DNA of 64,000 nucleotides, taken from Paludibaculum fermentans (lineage in GTDB: Bacteria; Acidobacteriota; Terriglobia; Bryobacterales; Bryobacteraceae). The notes below the pieces were generated by a model. The model was not told the origin of the DNA, made no database searches, and saw only the letters and a program-made list of their open reading frames with translations. Location of the stretch: NCBI RefSeq assembly GCF_015277775.1, contig NZ_CP063849.1, forward strand, positions 4,030,001 to 4,094,000. Reading direction: 5' to 3'. Below are positions 61,960 through 64,000 of this stretch, piece by piece; the first letter of the stretch is position 1; the number at the start of each line of letters is the position of its first letter. A program made the translations under genes and the position numbers.

Positions 61960-62601
61960 CTACTGCCCGCCCTGGAGTTTCTTCTCGTCGGCCCGCAACG
62001 AGGCCAGAACCGCTGTCACTGAACCCGTCTCCAACGCAGCCGCCGCCGACCCGATCCGTCCTTTCACCGCCGCCGCCACAATGCCTTCCTGCTTCGCCCG
62101 GTTCGCCCGCGTCGGCCCGGCGATGGACTCGTCCCACTTCTTCAGCTCGGCTGCCGCCATCGTGCCGCTCTGCCCCGCCGTCCCGGCCTTCGATAGCCGC
62201 GCAATCAGCTCCTTCACCGTGGCCAGAATCTGCTTGCGCCGCTCCACCAGCACCGGGACCCTCTCGGGCACGCCGGCAGTCGACCCGTCCGCGAACACGG
62301 CGGCCTGCATCTTCACATACTCCGGAGCCGCGCCCACTGTCATGTTAGTGATCGGAATGCGCCGCTCTTCGCCCGGTTTGATCGGCTCCGCTGTAGTCTC
62401 GTCCTGCCAGAACGCGAACCAACTGCCCGGATAGTTCACCAGTTCGATCATGTACGCGACAACCGGTTGCGAAGCCGTGTTGCGCACCCGCAACACTGAG
62501 CCCCCATCGGAGGCGTCCACTTTCAACTCCGGCAAATTCGATTGAGCCGAGCACACCGTCAGGGTGACCAGCAAAGACGCGGCCAGTGTTTTGGGTGACA
62601 T
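61960..62601 (-). CDS. Small exported protein of unknown function
   Basis: A 213-residue protein with a signal peptide (LAASLLVTLTVCSAQS). It has an N-terminal beta part (VLRVRNTASQPVVAYMIELVN) and a C-terminal Ala/Lys-rich helical part. No family recognised. It converges on the isomerase-like gene and diverges from the DUF6807 gene with a 72-bp gap. Confidence 0.65.
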   Translation of the reverse strand: MSPKTLAASLLVTLTVCSAQSNLPELKVDASDGGSVLRVRNTASQPVVAYMIELVNYPGSWFAFWQDETTAEPIKPGEERRIPITNMTVGAAPEYVKMQAAVFADGSTAGVPERVPVLVERRKQILATVKELIARLSKAGTAGQSGTMAAAELKKWDESIAGPTRANRAKQEGIVAAAVKGRIGSAAAALETGSVTAVLASLRADEKKLQGGQ

Positions 62602-62673
62602 CGGTAGCTATTATCTACACATTCCGGCTGACATGCCAGTTCGCAAGCGATACACTGTCTGGGGTTCCAGACA

Positions 62674-63600
62674 ATGCGCACTTCTCTCCTTCTCGCCTTG
62701 GCCGCGGCCACGTGCCTCTCCGCCCAGGTCCGCTTCGCCCCCGATGCCATCTCCGTAAACATCGACGGGAAGCCCTTCACCACCTTCCACTACGGCGACA
62801 ACGCCGGAAAGCCGTTCCTCGCGCCGCTCTATTCCGCCTCCGGTAAAATCGTCACCCGGGGCTTCCCGATGCAGATGCTCCCCGGCGAGAGCCGCGACCA
62901 TCTGCACCACCGCGGCCTTTGGTTCACCTATGACGACGTCAATGGCGTGAAGTTCTGGGAGAACGACCCCACCTACACCAAGGGCCGCATTGGCCGCGTG
63001 GTGGTCCGCGACGCCAAGTGGAAGGATGCTACCGCCAAAGGCCCTGGAACACTCACCGCAGTCATGGAATGGCGCGATCCCGACGGCAAGGTCCTGCTCA
63101 ATGAGAACCGCGAGATGCTGTTCTATTCGGATCCGACCCTGCGCATCATTGACTTCAACATCACACTCACAGCCGCCACCGAAGTGACCCTTGGCGACAC
63201 CAAGGAAGGCGCGTTCGCCATCCGCCTCGCCGAGAACTTCACGGAACGCAAAGGCGGCAGGATGGTGAACTCCAACGGGCAGGCCGGCATGGCCAACGTG
63301 TGGGGCAAGCGTGCGGCCTGGGTCGACTACACCGCGGAAGTGGACGGCGAGCGCCTGGGCGTCGCGATCTTCGATCACCCGAAGAACCCGAACTCACCCA
63401 CCTACTGGCACGCCCGCGACTACGGGCTCTTCTCCCTGAACCCCTTCGGCCAGAACGCCTTCGACCCAGCCATGGAGGAGCGTAAGACCAAACTGGCGCC
63501 CGGCCAGAAGCTTCAACTCCGCTGGCGCGTCGTGATCCACCCCGGGGATGCCGAATCCGGTCACGTGGCGGACCTGTTCAAGCAGTACGCGGCACGCTGA
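62674..63600 (+). CDS. Exported DUF6807 (PmoA-like) protein
   Basis: A 308-residue protein with a signal peptide (LLLALAAATCLSAQ). The beta-sandwich core carries the family motif RDHLHHRGLWFTYDDVNGVKFW (~70-91; no more than the His cluster matters), then RLAENF and TYWHARDYGLFSLNPFGQN. The family is called PmoA-like but is not methane monooxygenase. It is common among exported sugar-processing sets in Acidobacteriota and Planctomycetota. Activity unknown. Confidence 0.85.
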   Translation: MRTSLLLALAAATCLSAQVRFAPDAISVNIDGKPFTTFHYGDNAGKPFLAPLYSASGKIVTRGFPMQMLPGESRDHLHHRGLWFTYDDVNGVKFWENDPTYTKGRIGRVVVRDAKWKDATAKGPGTLTAVMEWRDPDGKVLLNENREMLFYSDPTLRIIDFNITLTAATEVTLGDTKEGAFAIRLAENFTERKGGRMVNSNGQAGMANVWGKRAAWVDYTAEVDGERLGVAIFDHPKNPNSPTYWHARDYGLFSLNPFGQNAFDPAMEERKTKLAPGQKLQLRWRVVIHPGDAESGHVADLFKQYAAR

Positions 63601-63614
63601 TATGCGGAGGTTAC

Positions 63615-63638
63615 GGCGGGCCTGGATCCGGGCCCGCC
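63615..63638 (+). terminator. Hairpin after the DUF6807 gene
   Basis: GGCGGGCC (63615-63622) pairs with GGCCCGCC (63631-63638) over an 8-base loop, 15 bp after the stop codon, and is followed by TGCTTGCTTG. Probable rho-independent terminator with a weak T tract. From here to 63896 no gene can be supported. Confidence 0.6.
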
Positions 63639-63896
63639 TGCTTGCTTGAGCTGCCGGTGAGAAGATTGTGAGTCATTCCTTGTCCACCAGTTCGAGTCAC
63701 TGCTCGTGCCAGATGCCTTCAACAGCTTCCAGGGAATTGGACACACCGGACTTTCGCACGGAATCCGATGGGCGCTTCGCATTGCTCGTTGAAGTACGAG
63801 ATAGCCGGAACCCCAGGTCCCCTATCCAGTAGACAGTCGATCCGTGAGGTGGGCCGAGGAAAAACCGCCGGGCTGGTGAGGCGGCCAAACACGAGA

Positions 63897-63924
63897 AAGG
63901 GGCATCTCACGGGAGATGCCCCTT
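63897..63924 (-). terminator. Intrinsic terminator of the PEP-CTERM gene
   Basis: A perfect 12-bp stem (63897-63908 with 63913-63924) with loop ACGG. On the minus strand it is followed by TTTCTCGTGTTT. It lies 23 bp past the stop codon of the partial gene at the right edge. Confidence 0.8.
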
Positions 63925-63947
63925 GGAACTCAGGCTGTCTAGTGCGG

Positions 63948-64000
63948 CTACCCCCGGCGGCGGCGCACGTAGGCGAGTGAAGCCAAACCCGCACCCAGGA
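63948..64000 (-). CDS. C-terminal end of a PEP-CTERM protein (partial)
   Basis: Only the last 16 codons are in the window, reading LGAGLASLAYVRRRRG then TAG. A short hydrophobic helix followed by an Arg cluster at the very C terminus is the end of a PEP-CTERM sorting signal, recognised by an exosortase in exopolysaccharide-producing bacteria. The Pro-Glu-Pro motif would lie just beyond the edge. A strong terminator follows. The identity of the protein cannot be told. Confidence 0.65.
   Translation of the reverse strand, partial: LGAGLASLAYVRRRRG

Noticed and set aside
63719-63994. Minus-strand 91-codon frame near the right end
   Set aside because: It overlaps the terminator and the PEP-CTERM tail, which are better supported, and it has no domain or start signal.
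1-64000. tRNA, rRNA or known riboswitch
   Set aside because: No T-loop/anticodon pattern, rRNA sequence or recognisable riboswitch core was found by eye. A tRNAscan/Rfam run would be decisive.

Overview
The window looks like chromosome of an Acidobacteriota, most likely a Bryobacterales/Solibacter-type soil bacterium. This is inferred from the GC-rich core genes and from the mix of families: a VWA-type secreted protein, paired DUF4097 proteins behind an ECF sigma factor, Tat-exported sugar-acid enzymes, a DUF6807/PmoA-like protein, a PEP-CTERM tail at the right edge, and multicopy YD-repeat (RHS) proteins. No rRNA, tRNA or CRISPR array was found.

Left core (1-26.4 kb, mostly minus strand): the end of a beta-propeller protein; an MFS sugar permease with a ROK kinase; a tightly coupled run of histidine kinase, response regulator, RraA-like protein, membrane fusion protein, RND pump, TolC and VWA protein, in which nearly every junction overlaps; ECF sigma, zinc-finger/HEAT anti-sigma and two DUF4097 proteins; a Pal lipoprotein; an orphan NarL-type regulator; a small osmolyte group (glycosyltransferase, MscS-like channel, mannosyl-3-phosphoglycerate-type phosphatase); an M23 peptidase with a thioredoxin-like protein; and an operon of lactate permease, exported RraA-like protein and Tat-exported enolase-superfamily enzyme.

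Accessory region (26.0-50.8 kb): first, a roughly 3.8-kb segment is present twice in tandem (26036-29884 and 29885-33577). Each copy carries the 5' end of the lactate permease gene, an array of ~146-bp hairpin repeats, a strongly over-represented GAAACGAA word, and three minus-strand genes of unknown function. Second, there is an array of five RHS modules on the plus strand (33.5-50.8 kb). Each complete module has a ~300-bp conserved block with a hairpin, a near-identical ~480-residue YD-repeat core, a unique AT-richer C-terminal tip, and a unique downstream gene. Three tips share a pattern of Cys, HExxH and C-terminal Cys and are followed by genes with signal or lipoprotein peptides. One tip looks like a cytoplasm-acting toxin and is followed, after a gap, by a gene with no signal peptide. 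One tip is deleted but its lipoprotein partner survives. A broken IS256-family element sits in one of the conserved blocks. I read this as an RHS toxin/immunity cassette array in which the compartment of the partner matches that of the tip; this is the most interesting part of the window.

Right core (51.2-64 kb): LOG-family phosphoribohydrolase, a MITE-like inverted repeat filling the convergent gap, a large exported helical protein with a DUF3142 protein, adenosine deaminase divergent from glycogen branching enzyme, a membrane protein, an exported phosphodiesterase-family enzyme, a Tat-exported xylose-isomerase-like protein, a small exported protein, a DUF6807 protein, and the tail of a PEP-CTERM protein.
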